This document shows, piece after piece, positions 38,799 through 47,920 of a stretch of 64,000 bases of DNA; position 1 is the first letter of the stretch, and each line of letters opens with the position of its first letter. Position numbers and translations under genes: made by a program. The stretch comes from Streptomyces californicus (GTDB taxonomy: Bacteria > Actinomycetota > Actinomycetes > Streptomycetales > Streptomycetaceae): the NCBI RefSeq assembly GCF_000717645.1, contig NZ_JNZZ01000010.1, positions 1 through 64,000 on the forward strand. The letters are read 5' to 3'. The notes beneath the pieces were generated by a model. That model ran no database searches. It was not told the origin of the DNA and saw only the letters and a program-made list of their open reading frames with translations.

Positions 38799-39253
38799 CT
38801 CTCTCCACGCCCGCAGCCCAGGCCTCACCCCCCGGCTTAGCCGGAATCGCCCCGCGCCGGGAGCACTGGTTCGGGCTGCCCGCCCTGCGGACCAGCGTGA
38901 GATCCGCCCGCGACACCGCGCGCGACCTGCTGCGCGCCTGGCAGCTGCCCGGCGACACCTGCTGCGACGCGGTCCTGCTGATCTCCGAACTGACCACCAA
39001 CGCCGTGCTGCACACCAGCAGCGGCCAGGTGCTGTGCGGCCTCACGCTGACCGGTGACGGGCGTCGCCTGCGCATCGAACTGCACGATGAGGACAGCACC
39101 CCGCTCAGCCCGCCCGAGCGCGAGGCCGGCCCCGCCGAGGAGAACGGGCGGGGGCTGCTCCTGGTCAGGCAGCTCGCGGCGAGTTGGGGCTCCACCCGCT
39201 CCACGAGAGCCGGGGGAAAGGTCGTCTGGGCGGAACTGGCGGCGCACTCCTGA
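38795..39253 (+). CDS. HATPase_c_2 ATP-binding regulator (anti-sigma-factor-like)
   Basis: 152-residue GHKL-fold protein. The N-box ELTTNAVLHT, G1 box LRIELHDEDST and G2 region ENGRGLLLVRQLAASWG are all present. Such proteins bind anti-anti-sigma or sigma factors, or act with XRE/DUF397 partners in Streptomyces development. GTG 38795. The stop overlaps the next ATG (TGATG at 39251-39255). Confidence 0.88.
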   Translation: MTLSTPAAQASPPGLAGIAPRREHWFGLPALRTSVRSARDTARDLLRAWQLPGDTCCDAVLLISELTTNAVLHTSSGQVLCGLTLTGDGRRLRIELHDEDSTPLSPPEREAGPAEENGRGLLLVRQLAASWGSTRSTRAGGKVVWAELAAHS

Positions 39254-39699
39254 TGGGACGCCGCGACGATCCGGCCGGGGCGGCCGCTCGGGCGTGTCCG
39301 GCCGATGGAGGAGCGCCCACGGCCTCCCGCGGCGGCGGCGCGCCCCCCGTCGTGCTGTACGTGTGCGCCGACCGGAGTCCGGGAGCGCCGAGCGAGGCGA
39401 CCCGCCGCGCGGAGCGGGAAGGGTACGCGTTCGCCCGGGAGCGCGGGCTGGCGATCGCCGAGGTCGTCACCGACACCTACGGCGAGCCCGACCCGGTCCG
39501 GCGCAGCGGGTGGCGGCGGGTGCGGCACCTGGCCCGGTCGGGCCGCATCACGGCGGTGCTCGTCCGCTGGCCCAGCGCCATCGCCCCGGAGTCGGCGTGT
39601 GAGCTCCGCCACCGCGAGGCGGCCTGGCTCCGCGACCGGGGCGCGCCCGTCCGCTACACCTGGGCCCCGTTGTCCGCACGGAGCGCCCGGGTCGGCTGA
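39253..39699 (+). CDS. Resolvase-fold protein lacking catalytic residues
   Basis: 148 residues. VVLYVCADRSPGAP, RRAEREGYAFARERGLAIAE, VVTDTYGEPDPVRRSGWRRV and RHLARSGRITAVLVRW follow the pattern of a serine-recombinase N-terminal domain (strand, Tyr-R-S region, GW, AR.G..). The catalytic Ser and Arg of YxRxS are not conserved (YVCADRS), and no DNA-binding domain follows. Coupled to the HATPase gene, so it may be a regulatory partner rather than a recombinase. Fold assignment is by pattern and moderately sure. Confidence 0.55.
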   Translation: MGRRDDPAGAAARACPADGGAPTASRGGGAPPVVLYVCADRSPGAPSEATRRAEREGYAFARERGLAIAEVVTDTYGEPDPVRRSGWRRVRHLARSGRITAVLVRWPSAIAPESACELRHREAAWLRDRGAPVRYTWAPLSARSARVG

Positions 39700-39809
39700 C
39701 CCGCTTCCGTCGTGTCCGCGTCGACCAGTACCGCCTGTGTGCCGAGGCGGCCCGGCGCTGATGCCCCGACCGGGGGTGGACCGCTGCCCGCCCGGGGTGC
39801 GTCATGCCG

Positions 39810-40684
39810 TCAGCCGGTCACGTCGAACCGCAACTGGAAGTCGCCCTGCACCCTCTTGATGGCGCCGCCCGAGATACGGAACTCCCGGTCGCCGGCCAGG
39901 TGCTTGATCTGGTTGAACGTGTGGACGATGTTCATGGTCAACTTGCCGTTGACGGTCTTGAGGACCGATTGGTAGACGGTGTCGTTCTCCTGGAAGGTCA
40001 CGGTGTCGGCCCCCTCGGGGATCAGTGCGCCGAGGGTCTCCTTGGCGGCGTCGCCGGAGACGTTCTGCCGGAAGATGCTGTCCGGCAGACGGTCCGGCAC
40101 GTCCTCGGGCTTCGTCGGGACCTTGAGCGCCCCCTTGTCGAAGCCCCCCCCCGCGTTGAACATCGCCACGGCTCGAGACCACTGGTGAATGAAGGCCTCG
40201 CTCGCGGTGTACTTCTCGTCGCGGCTGCGGTCGTTCTCCATCATGACGGCCAATGCGCCGTCGTCGTTCCGGCCGTAGAGGTTCTCGAAGTGCCCGCCGG
40301 CCTCCGGGGGCTTGCTCTGCGGACTGTCGGAATCCGGCGTGTAGTCGGCGCTCTGCTCGTCCATGTCGACCAGGTTCTGCGGAATCGCCCGTCCGAACGC
40401 GGTGAGCGCCGGCGACCGCCTCGCCTCGCTCACCGAGCGCCCGCCCTTCCCCATGGTCTCGACGTACGTCCCCAGACGTTCGTCCGCAGGGGGAGAGCGC
40501 GTTGGACGGTCGCGTCCCGGGCGGCCCGCTCGCGCCCCAGTGCGACGCCGACGGCGGCGTTGCCGATGCTGTGTTGCAGGGCCGCCAGACCCGTCCGGGC
40601 CGGTGAGGTGGCCGACGCCGGGCGCCGGCTGCCGTTGCGGTGACCGGGGCGGAGGTCATCCGATCGTTCGTCGTGGGCGCGCAT
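39810..40684 (-). pseudogene. eCIS-effector-like protein, frameshifted
   Basis: About 291 residues if repaired. The N-terminal part has LAALQHSIGNAAVGVAL, the LQ..GNAAV motif that opens many Streptomyces proteins linked to extracellular contractile injection systems or DUF4157 metalloprotease-like toxins. The frame breaks at the GGGG run near 40472: upstream reads LPLRTNVWG, the next frame continues TYVETMGKGGRSVSEARRSP through HFENLYGRNDDGALAVM and FQLRFDVTG. Length 875 nt, one base short. No eCIS structural genes are in the window. The C-terminal domain is not recognised. A palindrome CTGGAC-GTCC-GTCCAG (40710-40725) precedes ATG 40684. Confidence 0.6.
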
Positions 40685-41074
40685 GGCTGGTCGGTCTCCC
40701 TGGAGATGGCTGGACGTCCGTCCAGGGTCGGTGTGCGAACGGCCGTCGGGAAGAGGCGAGCGGGCAGTGGTGGGGCAGGGTGGATGCCTGTTGCGGCAGG
40801 CCGTGTTGCCCCGGGGCCGGGCGAATCCCGAACCGGGGCGCACCAGCTGCTCGCTCGGCCTCCTCGCCGTGTCGATCCCGGCTCCTCCCAGCGCCTGCGC
40901 CCTGCCGCTCCTCGTCGACCTTCCCGCACACCGCACGGTCGGGACGACGCTCCCCGCCCGTCCGCGCTTCCGGCTGGAGCACGGCACGCCGGGAGGCGTA
41001 CGTGAACGGCCTCGGGCAGGGCACCGGCCCGGGGGCGGCCACCCGCCCGCAGGGGACCGGCGCCGGTCCTGCCG
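40685..41074. other. 390-base gap upstream of the eCIS-effector-like gene
   Basis: Contains the CTGGAC/GTCCAG palindrome (40710-40725) and, near 41056, a self-complementary GACCGGCGCCGGTC that may help terminate the methyltransferase gene. No credible gene on either strand. Confidence 0.4.
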
Positions 41075-41977
41075 TCAGGGCTTGTGGGCGAACACCCACC
41101 GGTTGCCGGCCAGCGCGTCGTTCGGCTCGGGCAGCGGCCCGCGTCCGAGCAGGCGGGTGAAGTCGAAGGGAGTGCGGACCGAGGTGGACCAGCCCCGGCC
41201 CGCCAGACGCCCCGCGGAGTCGGGTCTCGGCTCCCGGTCGAACAGGTCCAGCAGGTCGATGCCGATCCGCCGCCGCGTGGCCGTGTACAGGGGGCTGTCG
41301 CGGTACGCCAGCAGGTCCTTCTCCAGCTTGACCTCGTACGCCAGCGCACCGCCCCCGGGGGTCAACCGGTCGACCGTGTCGATGAGATACGTCTCCGCCG
41401 CGGGCGGCAGGTAGAACAGCAGGCCCTCCACCAGCCAGACGCTCGGCGCGGCGGGGTCGAAGCCGGCTCCGGGGAGGGCGCCCGCCCAGTCGGAGCGCAA
41501 GTCCATCGCGAGCGGCACGCGCGCCGCCGACGGGACGGCCGAAAGCCCGCCGAGGACCCGGTGCTTGAACGCCAGCACCTCCTCCCGGTCGATCTCGAAG
41601 ACCACACAGCCGGTCGGCCACTCCAGCCGGAACGCCCGCGTGTCGAGACCCGCCCCGAGCACGACCACCTGGCGGGCGTTTCCGTGGTGCGTGGAGTGCA
41701 GGAGGAAATCGTCGAGGACCCGCGTCCGCAGCCCGAAGTACCGGGCGAACCGCCCCCACAAGGGGTCCGTCTCACCGTCCCGCACCTCCAGGGGACGGAC
41801 GGGCCAGCCCTGGGACGCCTGCGCGGCGAGCACGAAGTGCTCCGCGTAGACGTCCCGCGCCAGAGCGTCGGGCCGGTGGGTCTCGATCGCCCGGGCGGCG
41901 GCCACCAGGAGAGCCGTCACACCGACCCCTCCCGCCACGCCCTCCGTACCGGTGTTCGCCTGCGCTGTATCGACCAT
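41075..41977 (-). CDS. PPM1/LCMT-family class I methyltransferase
   Basis: 300-residue SAM-dependent methyltransferase. VTALLVAAARAIETHRPDAL near the start, VVVLGAGLDTRAFRLEWP (SAM motif I), VFEIDREEVLAFK (motif II) and WLVEGLLFYLPPAAE are characteristic of the leucine-carboxyl-methyltransferase-like family common in actinobacteria. ATG 41977 follows GGGAG; GTG 41983 is two codons earlier. Probable natural-product or small-molecule O-methyltransferase; no clear operon partner. Confidence 0.88.
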   Translation of the reverse strand: MVDTAQANTGTEGVAGGVGVTALLVAAARAIETHRPDALARDVYAEHFVLAAQASQGWPVRPLEVRDGETDPLWGRFARYFGLRTRVLDDFLLHSTHHGNARQVVVLGAGLDTRAFRLEWPTGCVVFEIDREEVLAFKHRVLGGLSAVPSAARVPLAMDLRSDWAGALPGAGFDPAAPSVWLVEGLLFYLPPAAETYLIDTVDRLTPGGGALAYEVKLEKDLLAYRDSPLYTATRRRIGIDLLDLFDREPRPDSAGRLAGRGWSTSVRTPFDFTRLLGRGPLPEPNDALAGNRWVFAHKP

Positions 41978-42151
41978 GTGCACTCCCTGGGGACGCGTGG
42001 GGACCGGTCACGGAAACGGGAACCGGCCGTGGATGCGGACGCCGCCGAACGACGGCTAAGGGCGCCGACGGCGAAGGGCGACGCCGATGGGTGACCGCCG
42101 ATGAGTGACTGCGGAGAAGCGGCCACGGGGAACGGCGGCCGGGGAATCCGG

Positions 42152-43240
42152 CTACGGAACGAGGACCGGTTTCACCACCCGGCCCGCCTCGCAGTCGCGT
42201 TCGGCCTCATTGACCTCGGCGAGGGGGTACGTACGGATCAACCGGTCGAAGGGGAAGCGGCCGGCCCGCCACAAGCCGGTCAGCCGGGGGACCATCAGGG
42301 CCGGCACCGCGTCCCCCTCGCAGATGTGGGAGATGCTCCGGCCCCGGTCCAGCGTTCCCGGCTCCAGCGCGAGAGCGGTGTGCAGCCGCGCCACCAGCCC
42401 CAGACGGCCCATCGGACGCAGCCCCCGCAACGCGTCGTTGATCAGCCGGACCGAGCCCGTCGTGTCGAGGGCGTACCGCGCGCCGCCGTCCGTCAGCCGC
42501 CGGACGCGGTCCGGCAGACCGGGGGAGTCGCCGTGCACGGGAGCGGCGCCGAACTCCTCGGCGAGCGCGAGACGTTCGGGGTGCCGGTCGACCGCCACCG
42601 TCACCGCCCCCGCGGCGGCCGCCGCCATGACCGCCGCCAGCCCCACCGCCCCCGCGCCCAGGACCACGACGGGGTCGCCGGGGCCCGCGCGGAAGGAGTT
42701 GAGGACCGCCCCCGCCCCGGTGAGGAAGCCGCAGCCCAGCGGCCCGAGCAGTTCGAGGGGGAGCGAGGGATCGACCCGTACGGCGTTGCGGGCCGGGACC
42801 AGCGCGTACGCGGCGAACGACGACTGGCCGAACCACCGGGGGGCCAGCGCGCCCCCGGCGGCGTCGGTGAACCGGTCCGCGTTCCCGGGGCGCCCGCCGA
42901 AGAGGTTGAGCGCGGCGAAGGTGTCGCAGTAGGCGGGGGAGGCGCCCAGACAGCTTCGGCAGCGCCCGCAGGAGTCGAAGCTCAGCACCACATGGTCGCC
43001 GGGGCTCAGGCCGGTGGCCGGGCCGCCCGTTTCCACGACCACCCCGGCCCCCTCGTGGCCGAGGACCGCGGGCAGCGGGGAGCGGCCCGCGGAGCGGCGG
43101 ACGGCGAGATCGGTGCGGCACATGCCGGACCCGGCGATCCGGACCAGGACCTCGTCCTCGGCCGGACCGGTGTGCAGGACGACCTCCTCGACGGTGAACG
43201 GGTCCTCGTACGAGCGCAGCACCGCCGCGTCGAATCTCAC
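42152..43240 (-). CDS. Zinc-dependent alcohol dehydrogenase
   Basis: 362-residue MDR dehydrogenase of the aryl/benzyl-alcohol type. Catalytic zinc ligands are in GSGMCRTDLAV and VLGHEGAGVVVE; the structural Cys cluster is SCGRCRSCLGASPAYC. Cofactor motif VVVLGAGAVGLAAV, then VDRHPERLALA suggesting NAD. GTG 43240 overlaps the aldehyde dehydrogenase stop. Third gene of the MfnB-like operon; it may interconvert an alcohol and aldehyde of the furan product (inference). Confidence 0.85.
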   Translation of the reverse strand: MRFDAAVLRSYEDPFTVEEVVLHTGPAEDEVLVRIAGSGMCRTDLAVRRSAGRSPLPAVLGHEGAGVVVETGGPATGLSPGDHVVLSFDSCGRCRSCLGASPAYCDTFAALNLFGGRPGNADRFTDAAGGALAPRWFGQSSFAAYALVPARNAVRVDPSLPLELLGPLGCGFLTGAGAVLNSFRAGPGDPVVVLGAGAVGLAAVMAAAAAGAVTVAVDRHPERLALAEEFGAAPVHGDSPGLPDRVRRLTDGGARYALDTTGSVRLINDALRGLRPMGRLGLVARLHTALALEPGTLDRGRSISHICEGDAVPALMVPRLTGLWRAGRFPFDRLIRTYPLAEVNEAERDCEAGRVVKPVLVP

Positions 43241-44658
43241 GACGGGTCCGGTCGGAGACGGTGGACGACGAACGGGCTGAGGTTGCCGTACAGCCCCCAC
43301 GGCCCGCCCGCGACGCCGACCCCGCTCTCCTTGACGCCCGCGAACGGCTGGGCGAGGGAGAGCTCGGCGTGGTGGTTGATCCACGCCGTACCGCATTCCA
43401 GCCGTCCGGCCACCTCCTCGGCCCGGTCCTCGTCGGTCCCCCAGACCGAACCGCCCAGGCCGAACCGGGTGCCGTTGGCCGCCTCGACCGCCTCGTCGAG
43501 ACTCCCGTACGGCAGCACCGGCAGGACCGGTCCGAACTGCTCCTCCACCACCACCGGGCTGCCGGGCGGCACGTCGGCCAGGACGGTGGGGGCGTGGAAG
43601 TAGCCCGGCCGGTCCAGCCGGTGGCCGCCCGCCGCGGCCCGCGCCCCGTCCGCCAGGGCCCGGTCCGTGTACCGCTCCACCCGGGCCAGCTGGGCCGCGT
43701 TGTTCACCGGCCCCAGCTCCGTACCGGGGTCCAGACCCGGCCCGACGACCGCGGCCTTCGCGCGTTCCGCCAGCGCCTCGACCACCCGGGGGTACAGCCG
43801 CCGGGGCGCGTAGACGCGTTTGACCGCCATGCAGACCTGCCCGCAGTTGCGGAAGGCCGCCCGGAACAGCCGGTCCGCGATCCGCTCCACGTCCACGTCG
43901 TCCAGCAGGATGGCGGCGTCGTTGCCGCCCAGCTCCAGGGTGACCCGAGCGAGACCGCCCGCCGCGCCCGCCGCGACGGCCCGGCCGGTGGCGGCCGAAC
44001 CGGTGAACGTCACATGCCGGACCCCCGGGTGCGAGGCGAGGAGGGCGCCGAGCGGGTCACGCCCGGTGACGACCGTCAGTACGCCCTCGGGAAGGACCGA
44101 GGACAGCACGGACCCCAGCAGCCGGGTGGCCAGCGGGGTGTACGGGGAGGGCTTGAGCACCACTGTGTTGCCCGCCGCGAGCGCGGGGGCGAACTTCGCC
44201 GAGGCGAGCTGGAGCGGGAAGTTCCACGGGACGACGGCGGCGACGGGACCGAGCGACCGCCAGCGCAGCTCGCTGCGCACGGGCCGGCCGTCCGTGATCG
44301 CCCGGGGCTCGGGGGCCGCCGCGGCGAAGTGGCGCAGCCGGGCCGCCGTACGGGCGATCTCCGCGTACGACTCGGGCAGGGGCTTCCCCTGCTCCCGGGT
44401 GAGCAGGGGGGCGAGGTCCGCCCCGGCCGCCTCCACGGCGTCGGCGGCGGCGAGCAGGGCCGCGGTCCGCGCGGCGGGGTCGGCGCGCCAGCTCCGCCAG
44501 GCGTGGTGCGCCCGGGCGACCGCCGCGTCCACGTCCCGCGCGCCCTGGTCGGGAGCCTCGCCGAACGCCTCGCCCGTGGCCGGGTCGAGGACGGCGAACC
44601 GCCCGCCGGCAGGCGGCCGGCCGGAGCCGTCGCGTCTCAGCTCCACGCCGGCGGTCAA
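43237..44658 (-). CDS. Aldehyde dehydrogenase
   Basis: 473-residue NAD(P)-dependent ALDH. The catalytic Cys is in [14 protein letters not shown] and the general-base Glu in [33 protein letters not shown] and [13 protein letters not shown] form the cofactor site. TTG 44658 overlaps the upstream stop by 4 nt; GTG 44646 (VELRRDG) is an equally possible start. Middle gene of the MfnB-like operon, likely oxidising an aldehyde to the acid. Confidence 0.85.
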   Translation of the reverse strand: MTAGVELRRDGSGRPPAGGRFAVLDPATGEAFGEAPDQGARDVDAAVARAHHAWRSWRADPAARTAALLAAADAVEAAGADLAPLLTREQGKPLPESYAEIARTAARLRHFAAAAPEPRAITDGRPVRSELRWRSLGPVAAVVPWNFPLQLASAKFAPALAAGNTVVLKPSPYTPLATRLLGSVLSSVLPEGVLTVVTGRDPLGALLASHPGVRHVTFTGSAATGRAVAAGAAGGLARVTLELGGNDAAILLDDVDVERIADRLFRAAFRNCGQVCMAVKRVYAPRRLYPRVVEALAERAKAAVVGPGLDPGTELGPVNNAAQLARVERYTDRALADGARAAAGGHRLDRPGYFHAPTVLADVPPGSPVVVEEQFGPVLPVLPYGSLDEAVEAANGTRFGLGGSVWGTDEDRAEEVAGRLECGTAWINHHAELSLAQPFAGVKESGVGVAGGPWGLYGNLSPFVVHRLRPDPS

Positions 44659-45407
44659 CGCGCGGCCGTGGTGGCCGCGAACTCCTGGGCGTGCCGGTCC
44701 ATCTCCGCCCGGAAGGAGGCCACCAGCCGCGGCTGGATCCTTCCGGTGTCGCGGTCGCCGCCCTCGCAGACCGCTCCGCGCACGCCGACGATGTCCGTCC
44801 CGATCCGGGTGAGCGTGGCCAGGTCCTCCCGCTTCACGCTGCCGGCGAGGGCGGCGAGCAGACCGGCCGCGTGGGCCTGCTGGACGAACCGGGCGCAGGC
44901 GTCCGGCGGCACGTGGTCGAACAGCCGGGTGCCGTCCTTGACCGCCGTGTCGAGCATGGCCGCGTCGGCGCCGGCCCGGTGGGCGATGTCGGGCAGCGCG
45001 AGCGGGTTCACACAGCCGATCCGGTGGGCGTCGGCGTAGCCCGAGGCGACGACGAACGCGTCCGGCCGGAAGTCCTTCACCGCCCGGACGACCCCGCGCA
45101 TCACCTCGATCGCCTGGTCGGGCGTACCGCATCCGTAGAGGCCGACTTTGATGTACGTGGCTCCGGAGACGGCCGCGCCGAGCGCCGCCTGGGCCACCGT
45201 GCCGGGCTTGTAGGGCACGTCGCCGACCGTGGCGGAGACCGGCTTGTCCGCCGGGACCGCCGCGCGGATCTCCCGGATGACCCAGGGGAAGTTCGCGCCG
45301 AGCGAGCCCTCGTCGGGCTTCTTCACGTCGACGATGTCCAGGTGTTCCGCCGCCTCGGCGCACGCCAGGGCCTCTTCGACGCCGTCCGGGGAGATGAGGA
45401 GCAGCAA
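44655..45407 (-). CDS. MfnB-like (5-formylfuran-3-yl)methyl phosphate synthase
   Basis: 250-residue TIM-barrel enzyme matching MfnB (DUF556). In methanogens MfnB joins two glyceraldehyde-3-phosphates into 4-(hydroxymethyl)-2-furancarboxaldehyde phosphate. The conserved active-site lysine region [20 protein letters not shown] (Lys29/30), [24 protein letters not shown] and [11 protein letters not shown] are all intact. TTG 45407 after GGAAGGA is chosen because [14 protein letters not shown] is the family start. Overlaps the ALDH start. Streptomyces make no methanofuran, so the furan must serve another product. Confidence 0.85.
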   Translation of the reverse strand: MLLLISPDGVEEALACAEAAEHLDIVDVKKPDEGSLGANFPWVIREIRAAVPADKPVSATVGDVPYKPGTVAQAALGAAVSGATYIKVGLYGCGTPDQAIEVMRGVVRAVKDFRPDAFVVASGYADAHRIGCVNPLALPDIAHRAGADAAMLDTAVKDGTRLFDHVPPDACARFVQQAHAAGLLAALAGSVKREDLATLTRIGTDIVGVRGAVCEGGDRDTGRIQPRLVASFRAEMDRHAQEFAATTAAR

Positions 45408-45730
45408 CGTGGATTCCTTCCACCGCGGAGCCACCCGCCGCGGGGGCGGGGCGCGGATTCGACGGGAGGTGTGCGGTCGGCCCACATCCTCACCGTTCGC
45501 CGCGATCACCCGGCAGGGCGCGAGCGATGGCGAACGGGGCACTGCCCCGACGAACTCACGCCCCCCGCGGTGCGCCCTTCACCTCGTACGGCGCACCGCG
45601 CTGCCCGGCGCGCCGTACGCCTCGCCCCGGCGGGATCTTCGCCCGTGCGGCGGGCCGCCGGACAGGTCCGGCGGCCTCCACCTGCGGCGGGGACCTGCTT
45701 GATCGTTCCCGGGTGGGGTAGCGAAACGGT
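45408..45730. promoter_or_regulatory. Divergent promoter region with inverted repeat
   Basis: Between the MfnB-like operon and the acyl-CoA oxidase-like gene. A perfect inverted repeat has arms CGTACGGCGC (45585-45594) and GCGCCGTACG (45610-45619), 15 bases apart, and could be an operator for either side. No regulator gene is adjacent. Confidence 0.45.
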
Positions 45731-47698
45731 ATGACCACTGACAGAACACCGCCCGCGCCCACCGGATACGTGCAGCCGGAGATCGACGTCAAGGCGCTCG
45801 GCGCGCTGCTGGACGGCGAGTACGCCGAGATCCGCGACCTGGTCCGGGCCAACCTGGTGACCCACGCCCCGGTCCTCGACGAGGCCGAGGAGCTCGACAT
45901 CGACGCGTTCCGCGAGCGGGTGCGCGAACGGGTGGTCGAGATGGCGGCGACGGGCCAGACCGGTATGGGGTTCCCCACCCGGTACGGCGGGGGCGGGGAC
46001 GTCGGGGCCTCGATCGCCGCGTTCGAGACGCTGGCGCTCGGCGATCTGTCGGTGCTCGTCAAGGTCGGCGTGCAGTTCGGCCTCTTCGGCGGCGCGATCC
46101 TGCACCTGGGCACCGAACGCCACCACGACGCCTATCTGCCCGACCTGATCACCGGGAAGCTGATGGGCTGCTTCGCGATGACCGAGACCGGACACGGCTC
46201 CAACGTGCAGGCGCTCGGCACCGTCGCGCGGTACGACGCCGCCGCCCAGGAGTTCGTCATCACCACCGAGGGCGACCAGGCGCGCAAGGACTACATCGGC
46301 AACGCGGCCCGTCACGGAGAACTGGCTGTCGTGTTCGCCCAGTTGGAGATCGACGGCACGAGCGAGGGCGTGCACGCGTTCGTCGTGCCGATCCGGTCCG
46401 GCGGCGAGAGCGCCCCGGGCGTCGCCATCGAGGACGACGGCCGCAAGATGGGCCTCAACGGCGTGGACAACGGACGCATCCGGTTCGACGGGGTACGCGT
46501 CCCGCGCGAGGCCCTCCTCAACCGCTTCGCCGACGTCACCCCGGAGGGCGTCTACGAGAGCCCGATCGACAACCCCCACCGCCGCTTCTTCACCATGCTC
46601 GGCACCCTGGTGCAGGGCCGGGTCTGCGTCGGCGGCGCCGGGGTCAACGTCTCCAAGACCGCGCTGGCCATCGCCACCCGGTACGCGCTGCGCCGCCGGC
46701 AGTTCGCCGCGGGCGCCGAGGGCGAGGAGCAACTGCTCCTGGACTACGGGCTGCACCAGCGGCGGCTGCTGCCGCTGATCGCGCGCACATACGCGCTGCA
46801 CTTCGCGCAGGACATCGTCCGCACCCAGCTGCACGACGTCTTCTCCGGCGCCGAGGACGACCCTCAGGCGCGCCGTCAGCTGGAGGCCCGCGCCGCCGGG
46901 ACCAAGGCGCTCGCCACCTGGCACGCCACCCGGGTGGTCCAGGAGTGCCGGGAGGCGTGCGGCGGGGCCGGATACCTGGCCGTCAACCGGTTCGCCGCGC
47001 TCAAGGCCGACAGCGACATCTTCACCACCTTCGAGGGCGACAACCACGTCCTGCTGCAACTCGTCGCGAAGGGCCTGCTGACCCACTACGCGAGCGAGTT
47101 CGAGGACCTGGACCAGCTCGGCATGGTCCGCCACGTCACGGGCCTCGCGGTCGAGGCGGTCATCGAGAAGACCTCGGCCCACAAGCTGCTGGAGCGGGTG
47201 CGCGACCTGCTGCCCGGCGGCGACGAGTGGGACCAGGAGGCCGGCCTGCTCGACTCCGAGTACCAGCTCGCCATGGTCCGCTACCGCGAGGAGCACATGC
47301 TCGCCGGGGTGGCCCGCCGGCTCAAGCGCGGAATGGACCAGAAGCGGGACCCCGGCACCGTCTTCTCCGAGGTGCAGGACCACGTCATCGCCCTCGCCCA
47401 CGCCCATATGGAGCGGCTGGTGCTGGAGGCGTTCGTCGACCGGGTCCGCGCGCTCCCGGACGGCGGCGACAAGGTGGCCCTCGGCCTGCTGTGCGACCTG
47501 CACGCCCTGACGACGATCGAGGCGGACCGGGCGTGGTTCATGGAGCACGGCCGGCTGACGGTCCAGCGGTCCAAGTCGATCACCCGCGAGGTGAACGACC
47601 TCTGCCGCAAGATCCGGCCGCTGGCGGGCGACCTCGTGGACGCCTGGAACATCCCGTCCGCGGTGCTGCGCGCCCCGGACCTGGTGGGCGAGGTCTGA
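45731..47698 (+). CDS. Acyl-CoA oxidase-like acyl-CoA dehydrogenase
   Basis: 655-residue flavoenzyme, much longer than ordinary acyl-CoA dehydrogenases (about 380). FAMTETGHGSNVQAL, PHRRFFTMLGTLVQGRVCVG, ECREACGGAGYLAVNRF and TTFEGDNHVLLQLVAKGLL match the ACOX layout (two beta-type and an extra helical C-terminal domain). FAD is the expected cofactor; beta-oxidation of fatty or branched acyl-CoAs is likely. ATG 45731. It is alone; a strong hairpin follows. Confidence 0.85.
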   Translation: MTTDRTPPAPTGYVQPEIDVKALGALLDGEYAEIRDLVRANLVTHAPVLDEAEELDIDAFRERVRERVVEMAATGQTGMGFPTRYGGGGDVGASIAAFETLALGDLSVLVKVGVQFGLFGGAILHLGTERHHDAYLPDLITGKLMGCFAMTETGHGSNVQALGTVARYDAAAQEFVITTEGDQARKDYIGNAARHGELAVVFAQLEIDGTSEGVHAFVVPIRSGGESAPGVAIEDDGRKMGLNGVDNGRIRFDGVRVPREALLNRFADVTPEGVYESPIDNPHRRFFTMLGTLVQGRVCVGGAGVNVSKTALAIATRYALRRRQFAAGAEGEEQLLLDYGLHQRRLLPLIARTYALHFAQDIVRTQLHDVFSGAEDDPQARRQLEARAAGTKALATWHATRVVQECREACGGAGYLAVNRFAALKADSDIFTTFEGDNHVLLQLVAKGLLTHYASEFEDLDQLGMVRHVTGLAVEAVIEKTSAHKLLERVRDLLPGGDEWDQEAGLLDSEYQLAMVRYREEHMLAGVARRLKRGMDQKRDPGTVFSEVQDHVIALAHAHMERLVLEAFVDRVRALPDGGDKVALGLLCDLHALTTIEADRAWFMEHGRLTVQRSKSITREVNDLCRKIRPLAGDLVDAWNIPSAVLRAPDLVGEV

Positions 47699-47714
47699 CA
47701 GGGCCCAGCCGGGC

Positions 47715-47760
47715 CCTGTCCCCGCCCGGCCCGGCTTTCGACGGGCCGGGCGGGGACAGG
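47715..47760. terminator. 19-bp hairpin terminator
   Basis: Perfect arms CCTGTCCCCGCCCGGCCCG (47715-47733) and the complement (47742-47760), loop GCTTTCGA. It lies between the acyl-CoA oxidase-like gene and the convergent MFS small subunit. Confidence 0.8.
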
Positions 47761-47767
47761 CTCACGC

Positions 47768-47920
47768 TCAGCCGGTGAACAGCTGGGTGGCCTTGCGGAC
47801 CAGCTCGTACAGCCCGTAGGCGAGCGGTACGCCCACCCACAGCCAGGTGAACGCGATCAGCGGCCGCCGGTCCTTCCCGGTTGACGCCTCAGGCGGACTC
47901 TGCGCGTTCGTGCCGGACAT
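47768..47920 (-). CDS. MFS transporter small subunit
   Basis: 50 residues: a hydrophilic start MSGTNAQSPPEASTGKDRRP, one membrane helix (IAFTWLWVGVPLAYGLYEL) and the end VRKATQLFTG. This matches the small single-helix partner found beside OFA-type transporters. ATG 47920 lies inside the 3' end of the transporter gene, overlapping it by 32 bases in a different frame. Probably needed for the stability or activity of the antiporter in the membrane. Confidence 0.8.
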   Translation of the reverse strand: MSGTNAQSPPEASTGKDRRPLIAFTWLWVGVPLAYGLYELVRKATQLFTG

